DNA of 64,000 nucleotides, from NCBI GenBank assembly GCA_963716585.1, contig CAVQTN010000002.1, positions 62,001 through 126,000 on the forward strand, given 5' to 3'. The stretch is from JAICUY01 sp963716585 (GTDB lineage: Bacteria; Chloroflexota; Limnocylindria; QHBO01). A model generated the notes under the pieces. It was not told where the DNA came from. It did not search any database and saw nothing but the letters and a program-made list of their open reading frames with translations. Below are positions 7,903 through 18,167 of this stretch, in pieces (position 1 is the stretch's first letter; the number at the start of each line of letters is the position of its first letter). Position numbers and translations under genes: made by a program.

Positions 7903-9174
7903 ATGGCCCTCGAGACCAATCGGACGGCAATCCCGGACAACAGCTGGACCGCGGCTCAACAGGACGTCGACGACGCGGCCGCGCGCCTGCAGCTCGACGA
8001 CGGCATGCGACGCGTGCTGCGCGTGCCGAAGCGCGAGCTGCAGGTCGACTTCCCGGTAACGATGGATAACGGCACGGTCCGGACGTTCACCGGCTTCCGC
8101 GTCCACCACAACATCAATCGCGGGCCGGCAACCGGTGGCGTGCGCTTCACCCGCGATCTGACCCTCGACCTCGTGCGTGCCCAGGCCATGCTCAACAGCT
8201 GGAAGGCGGCGCTCGTCCAGATTCCGTATGGCGGTGCGGCCGGCGGCGTTGTCGTCAACCCCCGGCGGCTGAGCCGCCACGAGCGCGAGGGGCTCACCCG
8301 GCGCTACGCGACAGAAATCAGCCCGTTCATGGGACCGGAGCGTGACATCCCGACCCCGGACGTCAACACCGGGTCACAGACCATGGCCTGGATCATGGAC
8401 ACCTACTCGATGCACGTCGGCCACACCGTCGCGGCGGTCGTCTCGGGCAAGCCGCTCGAGATCGGCGGCACGCGCGGACGGCGCGAGGCGACCAGCCGCG
8501 GCGCGTTCCGCACCATTGCCGCCTGCGCCCGAACGATCGATCTGAGCCTCGACGGTGCGCGGGTCGCGATGCAGGGCTTCGGCCGGGTCGGCAGCATCCT
8601 GGCCGAGATGCTGTGCCAGGCCGGCTGCCGGGTGATCGCCATCGCCGACGATCGAGATGCGGTGACGCGGGCGTCGGGCATCGACGTCGACCGGGCGACC
8701 GGCTGGATCCACGAGCACGACACGATCGGCGGCCTGCCGGACACCGAGCCGATGGATCGGGCCGAGATCTTCTCAGCCGACTGCGAGATCCTCGTCTCGG
8801 CAGGGGTCCAGAACCAGGTCACTGCCGCGAACGCGGGCGCGGTCCGGGCGCGGATCGTGGCCGAGGCGTCGAACGCGCCCACGACGCCCGACGCACACGC
8901 CATCCTGCGCGAGTCGGGTATCCGGGTCATCCCCGACATCCTGTGCACGGCCGGCGGCATGGTGCTCGGCTACTTCGAGTGGGTCCAGGACATGCAGTCC
9001 TTTTTCTGGACCGATGCGGAGATCACCGATCAGCTCGACCGGATGATGGACGCCGCCTTCGCCGAGGTCGTGGCCACCAGCGAGGCGAAGAAGGTGGACC
9101 TGCGCAGCGCGGCGATGATGGTGGCGGTCGGTCGCGTGGCGGAGGCGACGCAGCTGCGCGGTCTCTACCCGTAG
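7903..9174 (+). CDS. Glu/Leu/Phe/Val dehydrogenase paralogue with altered active site
   Basis: A 423-residue protein collinear with hexameric glutamate dehydrogenases: dimerisation and substrate domain (residues 1-190), then a Rossmann domain with the AMQGFGRVGS dinucleotide motif. Many signature stretches are kept (ISPFMGPERDIPTPDVNT, AWIMDTYSMHVGHTV, SGKPLEIGG). However, the signature that normally reads GGAKGG is GGAAGG, so the active-site lysine is Ala (codon GCC), and the substrate-carboxylate lysine of GPAKGG is Thr (GPATGG). The third lysine (NSWKAAL) and the catalytic-loop Asp (PDVNT) are present. It is probably not a working glutamate dehydrogenase; regulation or a different substrate is possible. 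Family certain, function open. Confidence 0.8.
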   Translation: MALETNRTAIPDNSWTAAQQDVDDAAARLQLDDGMRRVLRVPKRELQVDFPVTMDNGTVRTFTGFRVHHNINRGPATGGVRFTRDLTLDLVRAQAMLNSWKAALVQIPYGGAAGGVVVNPRRLSRHEREGLTRRYATEISPFMGPERDIPTPDVNTGSQTMAWIMDTYSMHVGHTVAAVVSGKPLEIGGTRGRREATSRGAFRTIAACARTIDLSLDGARVAMQGFGRVGSILAEMLCQAGCRVIAIADDRDAVTRASGIDVDRATGWIHEHDTIGGLPDTEPMDRAEIFSADCEILVSAGVQNQVTAANAGAVRARIVAEASNAPTTPDAHAILRESGIRVIPDILCTAGGMVLGYFEWVQDMQSFFWTDAEITDQLDRMMDAAFAEVVATSEAKKVDLRSAAMMVAVGRVAEATQLRGLYP

Positions 9175-9229
9175 GACATCAGGGCGCATCCGCTTGCCGG
9201 GGCATCGGTCTTGCCCTCAAGATTGCGCC

Positions 9230-10976
<1,747 letters not shown>

Positions 10977-11106
10977 GCTCGAACGCGCCGAGATCCTCGC
11001 GGGGGAGCGGCGCGGTTCCCGGCTCGCCGTGGGGCGGTCCACCGAGAGTAAAACGCAGGGCACGCGCCCGCGCCGTCCCCCCACCGCCTCATCCTGCCTG
11101 AGAGAT

Positions 11107-11136
11107 CATTACCAGCCGCTTACTGGCGGCTTATCG
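11107..11136 (+). repeat. 11-bp-phased direct-repeat element, copy A
   Basis: A 30-base element upstream of the exonuclease gene containing three related units ATTACC, CTTACT and CTTATC, each spaced exactly 11 bp, one helical turn. A second copy matching 26 of 30 positions lies at 34671-34700 on the other strand, upstream of another gene. The regular phasing suggests a binding site for an oligomeric regulator. No known family is recognised. Confidence 0.6.
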
Positions 11137-11215
11137 AGTGGCCGACCGGTTCCGTCGCGCGCAAGCGTCGGCGCGCTCCTCGGACCTGGCGGTGCCCGTA
11201 TCCTCATCCGAGAAC

Positions 11216-12085
11216 ATGAAGCTGCATCTGGTCGACGCAACCTTCGAGCTGTTTCGCGCCTGGTTCTCGCGGCCCCCGGAGCGCGCCCCTGACGGCCGCC
11301 CGGTGAGCGCCGTGCACGGGCTGTTGGATTCGATGCTCGCGCTCCTGCGCGAGTCCGATGTGACCCACATCGGCGCCGCAACCGACCACGTCATCGAGTC
11401 CTGGCGCAACGACGTGTATCCGGGATACAAGTCCAGCGCAGGCATCGCGCCGGAGCTGCTCTCGCAGTTCGAGGACGCCGAGCGAGCCCTGCGCGCCATC
11501 GGCATCACCACCTGGGCGATGGTCGAGGACGAGGCCGATGACGCCATCGCGACGGCCGTCGCCCGCTTCAGCGGGGAGGTCGAGCAGACCGTCATCTGCT
11601 CGGTCGACAAGGACCTTGCGCAGTGCGTCGCGGACGGTCGCGTGGTGCTGCGCGATCGAATCCGCAACCGCACGTACGATGAGGAGGGCGTCATTGAGAA
11701 ATGGGGCGTCCCGCCCGCCAGCATTCCCGACTATCTCGCCCTGGTGGGCGACGCGTCCGACGGGTTTCCCGGACTTGCCGGCTGGGGTGCCAAGTCGGCC
11801 GCGGCCGTCCTGGCTCGCTGGGGCCACCTCGATGCAATCCCGCCAAGCGCGCTCGACTGGGAACTTCCCCTGCGGAGTGCCAGCCGCCTGGCCGCGACCC
11901 TGGCGGAGGGCCGGTCCGAGGCGCTGCTCTACCGGCGCCTGGCGACGCTCGGCACCGATTCGAAGATCGGCACCAACCGCCTGGCGGAGCTCGAGTGGCG
12001 CGGTGTGCCGCGCGACGAGTTCATCGGCCTGTGCGACGAGCTCGGCTTCAACCGGATTCGGGAACGGGTGCATCGCTGGGCCTGA
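11216..12085 (+). CDS. Stand-alone 5'-3' exonuclease (PolA N-terminal domain type)
   Basis: ATG 11216 is used because the family core begins at KLHLVDATFELFRAWF; the frame stays open upstream without similarity. The 289-residue protein has the flap-nuclease metal-site landmarks VDATF, a DVYPGYKSSAG arch region, AMVEDEADDAIATAV, CSVDKDLAQCV and the H3TH region DYLALVGDASDGFPGLAGWG. It lacks the polymerase domain, so it resembles free-standing ExoIX/FEN-like enzymes that remove RNA primers or flaps. The element at 11107-11136 lies 80 bases upstream. Confidence 0.85.
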   Translation: MKLHLVDATFELFRAWFSRPPERAPDGRPVSAVHGLLDSMLALLRESDVTHIGAATDHVIESWRNDVYPGYKSSAGIAPELLSQFEDAERALRAIGITTWAMVEDEADDAIATAVARFSGEVEQTVICSVDKDLAQCVADGRVVLRDRIRNRTYDEEGVIEKWGVPPASIPDYLALVGDASDGFPGLAGWGAKSAAAVLARWGHLDAIPPSALDWELPLRSASRLAATLAEGRSEALLYRRLATLGTDSKIGTNRLAELEWRGVPRDEFIGLCDELGFNRIRERVHRWA

Positions 12086-12147
12086 CCGTGGCGCGGTACT
12101 TTCGTTGGAATGTGGCGCACTGAGCTGCGCTGGTACGGTGCGGGCCC

Positions 12148-13311
12148 ATGTCACGACTGCCACGAGCTGGCGCCGGCCTGCTGCTCGCCGCCTTCCTTGC
12201 CGCGCTGACTGCCGCTCCGGGCAGCCCGCCGCCGGCTGCGGCCGCCTCGTGCAGCAGCTGGAGCTCCGACACGCAGCCGCCGCCGACGATTCGCGTCTTC
12301 CGCAACGCCAGTGGCGCCGTCGACACGGTCGACTTCCGGGCGTACGTCAAGAACGTCCTGTCGCGCGAGTGGATCGGCTCCTGGACCACCGAATCTCTGC
12401 GCTCCGGCGCGTTGGCCGTCAAGAACTACGCGTGGTACCAGGTGCTGCACTGGCGCGGCTACGTGGCTGCCGCCGGCGGCCAGTGCTTCGACGTGTTCGA
12501 TACGACGCGCGACCAGGTCTACGACCCCTCGCTGCCGACCTGGGCCGGCGCAGCCTCCGCGGTGGACGCGACCTGGGCGACCCTCGCGCTGAAAGCCGGC
12601 AGGATCTTCCCGACCTACTACAACGCGGGCACGCCCCACGAAGCGTGTGGCGCCAATGCCAACGGCTGGAAGCTGTACCAGTGGGGCACGCAGGGCTGCG
12701 GCCTGGCCGGCAGGAGCGCCGCTCAGATCATGGCGATCTACTACACGGGCGTCGTGGTCAGCCAGGCACCACCCGCCGCGCCGCCGCCCACGACGCCCTC
12801 GCCTGCGCCGTCGCCCAGTCCTCCGCAGCCGGCAACCACGCCCAGGCCATCGCCGACCGCGAGCATCGGCCCGTCGCAGGATCCGGCCCCGACCGCCCAG
12901 CCCACGCCGACGCCGCCGTCCATGCCCACGCCCACTCCCAGCGTTGCGCCGACTCCACTCCCGGATCCCAGCCTGCCTGGCGGCGGGCAGTCGGGCGTGG
13001 TCGACGTCGCCACGCCGCCACCTGCCCCACCCCCGCAGCCCAGGCCGATCGTCGTCAGGGCCGGCGCCGCGGCGTCAGCGACGGCCGCAGCGCACCAGGC
13101 GCCGCGCGCCTCGACGCGGTGGCGACGCCTGGAGATCCCGCAGGGCGCCGACATGGCGCCGTCCGCGCCCCCGCCGTCGGACGGCGATCTGCGCCTCGCG
13201 AGCTTCCACGTCCTGTTCCCGCAGGTTCTGCGACGGCTCGCGGCCGGGTTCGTCGATGAGCTCTTCCCGACCGAGCCCGGCCTCCTTCTCGCATTGCTGC
13301 CATCGGGCTGA
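12148..13311 (+). CDS. Secreted SpoIID/LytB-domain protein with proline-rich tail
   Basis: A 387-residue protein with an N-terminal signal peptide (GLLLAAFLAALTAAPG). Residues 50-215 form a SpoIID-type domain: VDFRAYVKNVLSREWIGSW, where the Glu matches the catalytic Glu of SpoIID lytic transglycosylases, then ESLRSGALAVKNYAWY. Residues 215-310 are a Pro/Thr/Ser-rich linker of the kind that crosses or binds cell wall, and a short hydrophobic C-terminal segment closes the protein (ASFHVLFPQVLRRLAAGF). It probably cleaves glycan strands in wall remodelling. SpoIID-like proteins occur outside spore formers, so sporulation is not implied. Confidence 0.8.
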   Translation: MSRLPRAGAGLLLAAFLAALTAAPGSPPPAAAASCSSWSSDTQPPPTIRVFRNASGAVDTVDFRAYVKNVLSREWIGSWTTESLRSGALAVKNYAWYQVLHWRGYVAAAGGQCFDVFDTTRDQVYDPSLPTWAGAASAVDATWATLALKAGRIFPTYYNAGTPHEACGANANGWKLYQWGTQGCGLAGRSAAQIMAIYYTGVVVSQAPPAAPPPTTPSPAPSPSPPQPATTPRPSPTASIGPSQDPAPTAQPTPTPPSMPTPTPSVAPTPLPDPSLPGGGQSGVVDVATPPPAPPPQPRPIVVRAGAAASATAAAHQAPRASTRWRRLEIPQGADMAPSAPPPSDGDLRLASFHVLFPQVLRRLAAGFVDELFPTEPGLLLALLPSG

Positions 13312-13387
13312 GCTGACCGCTCGCGGCGCGGTCACGGCGTTCCGGGCACGGGCCTTGCGAAGGAGCGCACCAAGAGGAGGATTCCAC

Positions 13388-13747
13388 ATGATCGAACGCG
13401 TCCGCGATGACATCTCGGACAAGGCCGGCGCGGTCGGCAACGAGCTCAGCGCACTCGGCTGGCTGATTCGCACCGCGGTCCTCGCCGCTGTGGGCGGCGC
13501 CATCTACCAGGAGATGCGCAAGCCGCCGAACGAGCGGACGTGGCACGGCCGGCTGCTCGGTTTCGTGCCGTATGACTTCCGGCTCCCGGACCTGCAGCGA
13601 CTCCGGGACAGCTACTGGAACACGGGCAGCACCCGGCTGTTCAGCGACATGCCGGTCGGTGTCGGCTGGGGGGTCAACATCCCGGCGCTGCTCGGGCGGC
13701 TGGGTCTGATGAGCAAGCGAAAGCGGCGAACGTCGAAGCAGGCCTGA
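13388..13747 (+). CDS. Small DUF5808-like protein
   Basis: A 119-residue protein starting at an ATG eight bases after a perfect AGGAGG (13374-13379). Residues 25-42 form a short hydrophobic segment (WLIRTAVLAAVGGAIY). The C-terminal half has the DUF5808 pattern: NERTWHGRLLGFVPYDFRLP, then SYWNTGSTRLFS and VGVGWGVNIPALLGRL, and a strongly basic end. The family has no described function; the fixed spacing of PYDFR and the GVGW motif suggests a structural envelope role. Longer frames upstream overlap the SpoIID gene and are shadows. Confidence 0.7.
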   Translation: MIERVRDDISDKAGAVGNELSALGWLIRTAVLAAVGGAIYQEMRKPPNERTWHGRLLGFVPYDFRLPDLQRLRDSYWNTGSTRLFSDMPVGVGWGVNIPALLGRLGLMSKRKRRTSKQA

Positions 13748-13793
13748 CCCATCGGGGCGGTCCGACGATGGTTGCGCTAGCATCCGGCCCGAG

Positions 13794-14252
13794 ATGCCCG
13801 CCTGGTTCCCTGTCCTGCTGATCGTGCATATCGGCCTCGCCGTGGCACTGCTTGCGCCCAGCCTGATCATGCCCTTCGTGCTACGTCGTCGGCCGGCCGG
13901 TCAGCAGGCGGACGCTCCGACGCGGCTGCTGGCCGGCATGCAGGGCAACGGCACGCTGCTCATCGGGCTGGGCCTGGCCGTCACCGGGGTCGGCCTGCTG
14001 CTGACGCTGGGCACGGGGCTGCTGAGCCAGCCATGGATGCTCGTGGCGCTCGGCATCTACGCCGCGAACCTGCTGGTGGCGGCCTTCGTCTCCCGACCGA
14101 ACCTGCGACGCCTTGTGGGCCTGGCGCAGGCCGACACTGATGACGCTGCCTGGACCCGGCGCGCCAAGCGACAGCGCTACGTGGCCTACGCCATGGCTGC
14201 GGCGACCGGCGCCATCGGCTTTCTGATGAGCACCAAGCCGGCGCTCTGGTAG
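13794..14252 (+). CDS. Four-helix membrane protein (DUF2269-like)
   Basis: 152 residues with four predicted membrane helices (about 4-28, 52-75, 80-100 and 128-148), a PFVLRRR positive loop after the first helix and a KRQRYVAYAMAAATGAIGFL final helix. The size and layout are like the DUF2269 family of predicted integral membrane proteins. The function is unknown. A 34-codon reading frame follows on the opposite strand two bases after its stop. Confidence 0.6.
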   Translation: MPAWFPVLLIVHIGLAVALLAPSLIMPFVLRRRPAGQQADAPTRLLAGMQGNGTLLIGLGLAVTGVGLLLTLGTGLLSQPWMLVALGIYAANLLVAAFVSRPNLRRLVGLAQADTDDAAWTRRAKRQRYVAYAMAAATGAIGFLMSTKPALW

Positions 14253-14254
14253 GG

Positions 14255-14359
14255 CTAGAAGTTGGGGATCGGCAGCGGTCGGCCCATCAGCCAGAACAGG
14301 CCCGCGACCATCAGCAAGATGGCGATGACGAAGAACGCCAGCCAGCGCAGGACTTCCAT
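14255..14359 (-). CDS. Possible 34-residue single-pass membrane peptide
   Basis: An ATG at 14359 opens a frame for MEVLRWLAFFVIAILLMVAG followed by LFWLMGRPLPIPNF, one clear membrane helix with a short proline-rich tail. It fills the space between the DUF2269-like gene and the leader of the ligase gene. A GGGAG lies about 13 bases upstream, a little far for a good ribosome site. The hydrophobic profile is better than expected by chance, but there is no homology support. Confidence 0.4.
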   Translation of the reverse strand: MEVLRWLAFFVIAILLMVAGLFWLMGRPLPIPNF

Positions 14360-14476
14360 TGCTCGGATGAGGCTCCCTAGGCAGCGATCGGCACGACTCC
14401 CGGGCGTGCGGAGGGGATTGTACGCCGGGCAGTCCAGTTCTCCGGCGCTGGGGCGGCCCGCTCTAGAATCCGTAGC

Positions 14477-15754
14477 GTGACCCTGCGCCTGCACGACGCT
14501 CGCCGCGGCGAAGTCGTCCCCTTCGAACCTATCGATGGCGAGCCAATCGGCCTGTACGTGTGCGGCGTGACGCCCTACGACACCGGCCACCTGGGTCATG
14601 CGTTCACCTACGTCAGCTTCGACGTTCTGCATCGGTACCTCGAGTACCTCGGCCATGACGTTCAATACGTGCAGAACCTGACCGACGTCGACGACGACCT
14701 GCTGCGCAAGGCACGCGAGCTCGGCGAGGACTACATCGAGCTCGGCAACCGCCACGTCACGACCTTTCTGACCGAGATGGCGGCGCTCAACTGGCTGCCG
14801 CCGGATCGCCTCACGCGTGCCACCGAGCACATCCCCGAGATGCTGGCGCTGATCGGGCTGCTGCTCGACCGTGGCCATGCCTACCTCGCCGAGGGGCACG
14901 CCTACTTCAGCGTCAACAGCGACCCGCATTACGGCGAGCTGTCCAAGCTGACAGCGGTGGAGATGCTGCCCATCGCCAACGAGCGCGGGAACGTGCCGGA
15001 CATGCCCGGCAAGCGCGACCCGCTCGACTTCGTGCTGTGGCAGCCATCGGCAGCCGACGAGCCGTCGTGGCCGTCCCCCTGGGGAGCGGGACGTCCCGGC
15101 TGGCATATCGAGTGTTCGGCCATGAGCATGACCTACCTCGGCGAGCGCTTCGAGATCCATGGCGGTGGCCTTGATCTGATCTTCCCGCATCACGAGTCGG
15201 AGATCGCGCAGAGCGAGGGCGCCACTGGCCAGCGCCCCTTCGTCAGCTACTGGATGCACACCGGCATGCTCAGCCACGAGGGCGACAAGATGAGCAAGTC
15301 ACTGGGCAACCTCGTGCTCGTGCGCGATCTGCTGGCTTCCTATCCGGGCGACGCGATCCGGCACTACCTCATCTCGCGCCATTACCGTGCCGAGGTGCAC
15401 TACGACCACGCCGCCCTCGAGGCGTCGGTGCTGCAGGCCGGTCGCCTTCGCTTCGCCTGCCGCGTGGCCGAAGATCTCGAGCCACTCGCGCCGGCGCTGG
15501 CCATCCCCGCGGAGTTGCATCCGATCGTCGCCGAACACCGCACCCGCTTCCTGGCGGCCATGGACGACGACCTCGACACGCCGGCCGCGCTCGTCGAGCT
15601 GCACGCGCTCGCCGGCCTCTGCCAGCGCACCGAGGAACGCGACGTGATCACCCAGGCGGGCTGGATGGTGCGCGAGCTCGGCGCTCGCATCCTTGGACTG
15701 CGGCTGGCGACACCGGCTGCGCGGCTGAAGGCGGACGAGGCGGTCCCGGCGTGA
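14477..15754 (+). CDS. cysS: Cysteinyl-tRNA synthetase / MshC-type cysteine ligase
   Basis: A 425-residue class I ligase from GTG 14477. Motifs: VCGVTPYDTGHLGHAFTYV (HIGH-like HLGH), TDVDDDLL, GRPGWHIECSAM, IHGGGLDLIFPHHESE and KMSKSLGNLV. Cys in VCG and IEC plus His and Glu in PHHESE make the zinc site that selects cysteine. The opening (CGVTPYDTGHLGHA) is closer to MshC, the mycothiol ligase, while IHGGGLDLIFPHHESEIAQ and the KMSKS loop are closer to CysS. It ends after the helical domain and lacks the short C-terminal CysS module. CysS is the more likely role, MshC the alternative. The stop overlaps the next GTG. Confidence 0.75.
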   Translation: MTLRLHDARRGEVVPFEPIDGEPIGLYVCGVTPYDTGHLGHAFTYVSFDVLHRYLEYLGHDVQYVQNLTDVDDDLLRKARELGEDYIELGNRHVTTFLTEMAALNWLPPDRLTRATEHIPEMLALIGLLLDRGHAYLAEGHAYFSVNSDPHYGELSKLTAVEMLPIANERGNVPDMPGKRDPLDFVLWQPSAADEPSWPSPWGAGRPGWHIECSAMSMTYLGERFEIHGGGLDLIFPHHESEIAQSEGATGQRPFVSYWMHTGMLSHEGDKMSKSLGNLVLVRDLLASYPGDAIRHYLISRHYRAEVHYDHAALEASVLQAGRLRFACRVAEDLEPLAPALAIPAELHPIVAEHRTRFLAAMDDDLDTPAALVELHALAGLCQRTEERDVITQAGWMVRELGARILGLRLATPAARLKADEAVPA

Positions 15755-16302
15755 CGCGCGAGGCGGCGCCCTTGCCCGAGAAGGACGAAAGCGTCCCGAT
15801 CAGCGTCAGGCTGGGGGCCGTCGTTCCACCCGAGGACCCCGAGGACTGGACGCGGCCGCTGACCTGGGTAGCGGCACTTGGCATGCTTGCGCCGCCGATC
15901 GTTGCGCTGCTCTGGTTCTGGATCGCTCCGCCACGCACCGGCGCCGGGCAGCTTCCCGCCACGACGCTGCTCGCCGCGGCGGTCGCCCTCGGCGGCGTGG
16001 TCACCGGGGCCACCCAGATCGGCGCGGTGCGCGCCTTCGCGGGGACGCTCGGCGCCGCCCTGTTCGGTGCGCTGGCCACGGTCATCGTGGGTGCTGCGAT
16101 GGCCGGGGAGCGCCAGGTCGGGGCCGCTTCGCCGAGCCTGGCCGTCGCGTTCGGCGGGGCGGCGGCTGGGCTGGCGGGAGCCCTGGCGGCCTCGACCATC
16201 GCACCGTCGCTCGCACCGGCCGCGTCGCGCCTGCGACGTGGACTGGCACCGGCCGGCATCGGGCTGATCGTCGCCGTCGTCGTCGCGCGCCTGCTAGCGT
16301 AG
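15751..16302 (+). CDS. Hydrophobic membrane protein
   Basis: 183 residues from a GTG overlapping the ligase stop (GTGA), so translation is probably coupled. After a 35-residue acidic N-terminus (VPPEDPEDWTRPLTW) come about five helices rich in Ala and Gly. No family is recognised. Its placement between the ligase and the membrane glycosyltransferase-like gene, five bases from the latter, indicates one operon. Confidence 0.6.
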   Translation: MTREAAPLPEKDESVPISVRLGAVVPPEDPEDWTRPLTWVAALGMLAPPIVALLWFWIAPPRTGAGQLPATTLLAAAVALGGVVTGATQIGAVRAFAGTLGAALFGALATVIVGAAMAGERQVGAASPSLAVAFGGAAAGLAGALAASTIAPSLAPAASRLRRGLAPAGIGLIVAVVVARLLA

Positions 16303-16307
16303 CGCCT

Positions 16308-17525
16308 ATGCAATCGACCGCCGCGAGCCGTCCGTTGCGAGCCTCGACCGGCCTCGCGGCGATCGGCCGGCTGCGCGGCTGGGCGCTCGTGCCGATCCTG
16401 CTGCCGGTGCTGGCCGGGGTCGTGTATTTCTTCACCGGCCCGATGGCCTCCGGCAGCGACGTCTACGTCCCTCTCGCGGACGCCCTGCTCCACGGACGCT
16501 TCACGATCGAGGATCGCTCCTGGTTGGAGCTGGTTCCCAGCGCATCCGGCTCGCTCGTCCCCTTCCCGCCGGCCCCGGCCCTGCTGCTCATGCCGATCGT
16601 CGCGGTCATGGGTGCGCAGCCCTGGTACGCGGAGCTGCCGTCGAACGTGATGACCTCGATCATCGGCGGGGCGAATGTCGCCCTCGCCTGGTCGATGCTG
16701 TCGGCGTGGGGCGTATCGTTCAAGACGAGGCTGTGGCTGGTGGTCGCCTTCGCCTTCACCATCCACTGGTGGGTGGCGGGTTCCGCCGGCACTCACCTGT
16801 ACGCGCAGGTGTGCGGCGTCTTCTTCACGCTCATTGCCCTCAACCTGGCGATTCGCCGGAAATGGCCGTGGGTCGCCGGCCTGATGATCGGTCTGGCCGC
16901 AGCCAGCCGGCTGCCGATGGGCCTCGCGCTGCCGCTGCTCCTCGGCTTCTACGGCTACCGGCCGCGCTGGGCGCATGCCGAGCTGCTGCTCGGGCTGGCA
17001 ATCCCCGCCATGCTGGTGGCGGCCTACAACATCGCGCGCTTCGGCTCACCCACCGACTTCGGCTATGCGCGCATCGTCTCGAGCAATGGACTGGTGACGG
17101 ACGAGCCCTGGTTCCGCGACGGGATCGTCTCGCTCAGCTACATTCCGCGCAACCTGTACGCCATCTTCTTCCAGAGCTTCGACTGGGTCGACCAGGTTCC
17201 CTTCCTGCGGCCCTCGTGGACCGGCGCCGCGATCACCTTCACCGCGCCGTTCCTGTTCTGGGTCGTCGCCGCGCGCGGTCGCGTGGCGATCGGTGTGGCC
17301 GCGGCCGTGGTGCTCGTTCTGCTGCCTGACGTCATGCACGGCTCATGGGGCTTCGCGCAGTTCGGCTATCGGTTCATGCTCGACGCCATGCCGCTGCTGC
17401 TGCTGCTGCTGGGCCTGGTGTGGCGTGATCGCATCTCACTGCCCGCACGCGCCGCGATCGTCTTCTCGGTGGCGATGCATGCCTACGCCTTCTTCGTCAT
17501 CAACGTTCTGAACTTCGTCGCGTAG
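16308..17525 (+). CDS. Polytopic membrane protein, GT-C glycosyltransferase-like
   Basis: 405 residues with about ten membrane helices. A first outer loop contains acidic residues (GSDVYVPLADALLHGRFTIE), as in GT-C enzymes that take sugars from polyprenyl phosphates, and the pattern AGLMIGLAAASRLPMGLALP matches the conserved cytoplasmic-edge helix in this group. The last loop has a HGSWGFAQFGYRFMLDAMP stretch resembling the Gly-Phe-Arg motif before the terminal helices. The likely role is glycosylation of an envelope lipid or protein. The family is inferred from topology and short motifs, so it is moderately sure. Confidence 0.6.
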   Translation: MQSTAASRPLRASTGLAAIGRLRGWALVPILLPVLAGVVYFFTGPMASGSDVYVPLADALLHGRFTIEDRSWLELVPSASGSLVPFPPAPALLLMPIVAVMGAQPWYAELPSNVMTSIIGGANVALAWSMLSAWGVSFKTRLWLVVAFAFTIHWWVAGSAGTHLYAQVCGVFFTLIALNLAIRRKWPWVAGLMIGLAAASRLPMGLALPLLLGFYGYRPRWAHAELLLGLAIPAMLVAAYNIARFGSPTDFGYARIVSSNGLVTDEPWFRDGIVSLSYIPRNLYAIFFQSFDWVDQVPFLRPSWTGAAITFTAPFLFWVVAARGRVAIGVAAAVVLVLLPDVMHGSWGFAQFGYRFMLDAMPLLLLLLGLVWRDRISLPARAAIVFSVAMHAYAFFVINVLNFVA

Positions 17526-17536
17526 CCGCCCATCGC

Positions 17537-18085
17537 TCAGGCGGCGGGCGACTTTCGGCTCAGGCGCTTGGCCAGCCCACCGACGGTCAATGCCAGGCCG
17601 AGGGCGATGATGCCCACCGCGCCGACCACCCGGAACGCCTCGCCGCCGAAGGCGGTGGCGAAGGCAAGGTAGGCGACCACCGCGCCGGCGGCGATCCCCG
17701 AGCCGATCCACTTGAAGGCCGGGGCGTCCGCGATCCATCCGGCGGCGTACATGCCGAAGCCCAGGCTGAACGGGATGCTGGTCCACAGGTAGCTCCACGA
17801 CATCCATCGGTCGGCGAGGCTGGTGTACAGCAGCACGGCGCCGACGCCGGCGAAGATCACACCCGGAATGACCATCCCCGCGCGAAGCCTACGGTGCTGG
17901 CCACCGATGAGCGCCGGGACGAGGAAGAATAGTGACAGTCCGATGACGAGCGCCGGCCACCAGGCGAGCACGTCGTCACGGATGCCGAGCCCGCCGAACC
18001 ATCGGCTGAGCGGGTCGCTGGCCAGCACCAGCACGCCGATAACGAGCAGCATCAGCCCGATCAGCAGCTCGATGGTGCGGCTCAT
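17537..18085 (-). CDS. DUF5668-like small membrane protein
   Basis: The start at 18085 (MSRTIELLIGLMLLVIGVLV) is preferred over an upstream extension that carries no conserved pattern. 182 residues with about six short helices. The opening helix pair followed by WWPALVIGLSLFFLVPAL resembles LiaI/DUF5668-type membrane domains that are often found near envelope stress systems. It is convergent with the upstream glycosyltransferase-like gene, eleven bases away. Confidence 0.55.
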   Translation of the reverse strand: MSRTIELLIGLMLLVIGVLVLASDPLSRWFGGLGIRDDVLAWWPALVIGLSLFFLVPALIGGQHRRLRAGMVIPGVIFAGVGAVLLYTSLADRWMSWSYLWTSIPFSLGFGMYAAGWIADAPAFKWIGSGIAAGAVVAYLAFATAFGGEAFRVVGAVGIIALGLALTVGGLAKRLSRKSPAA

Positions 18086-18167
18086 GCGGGCGAGTATACC
18101 GATGAGCCCGCTGCGGTCCGAAGGAGCGGTTTCGGCCGCAGGCAAATGGCTGGGCCGGCCGGCCGAG

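Noticed and set aside
12770..13080. Repetitive tract considered as a noncoding repeat array
   Set aside because: It encodes the Pro/Thr-rich linker of the SpoIID-domain protein in one open frame.
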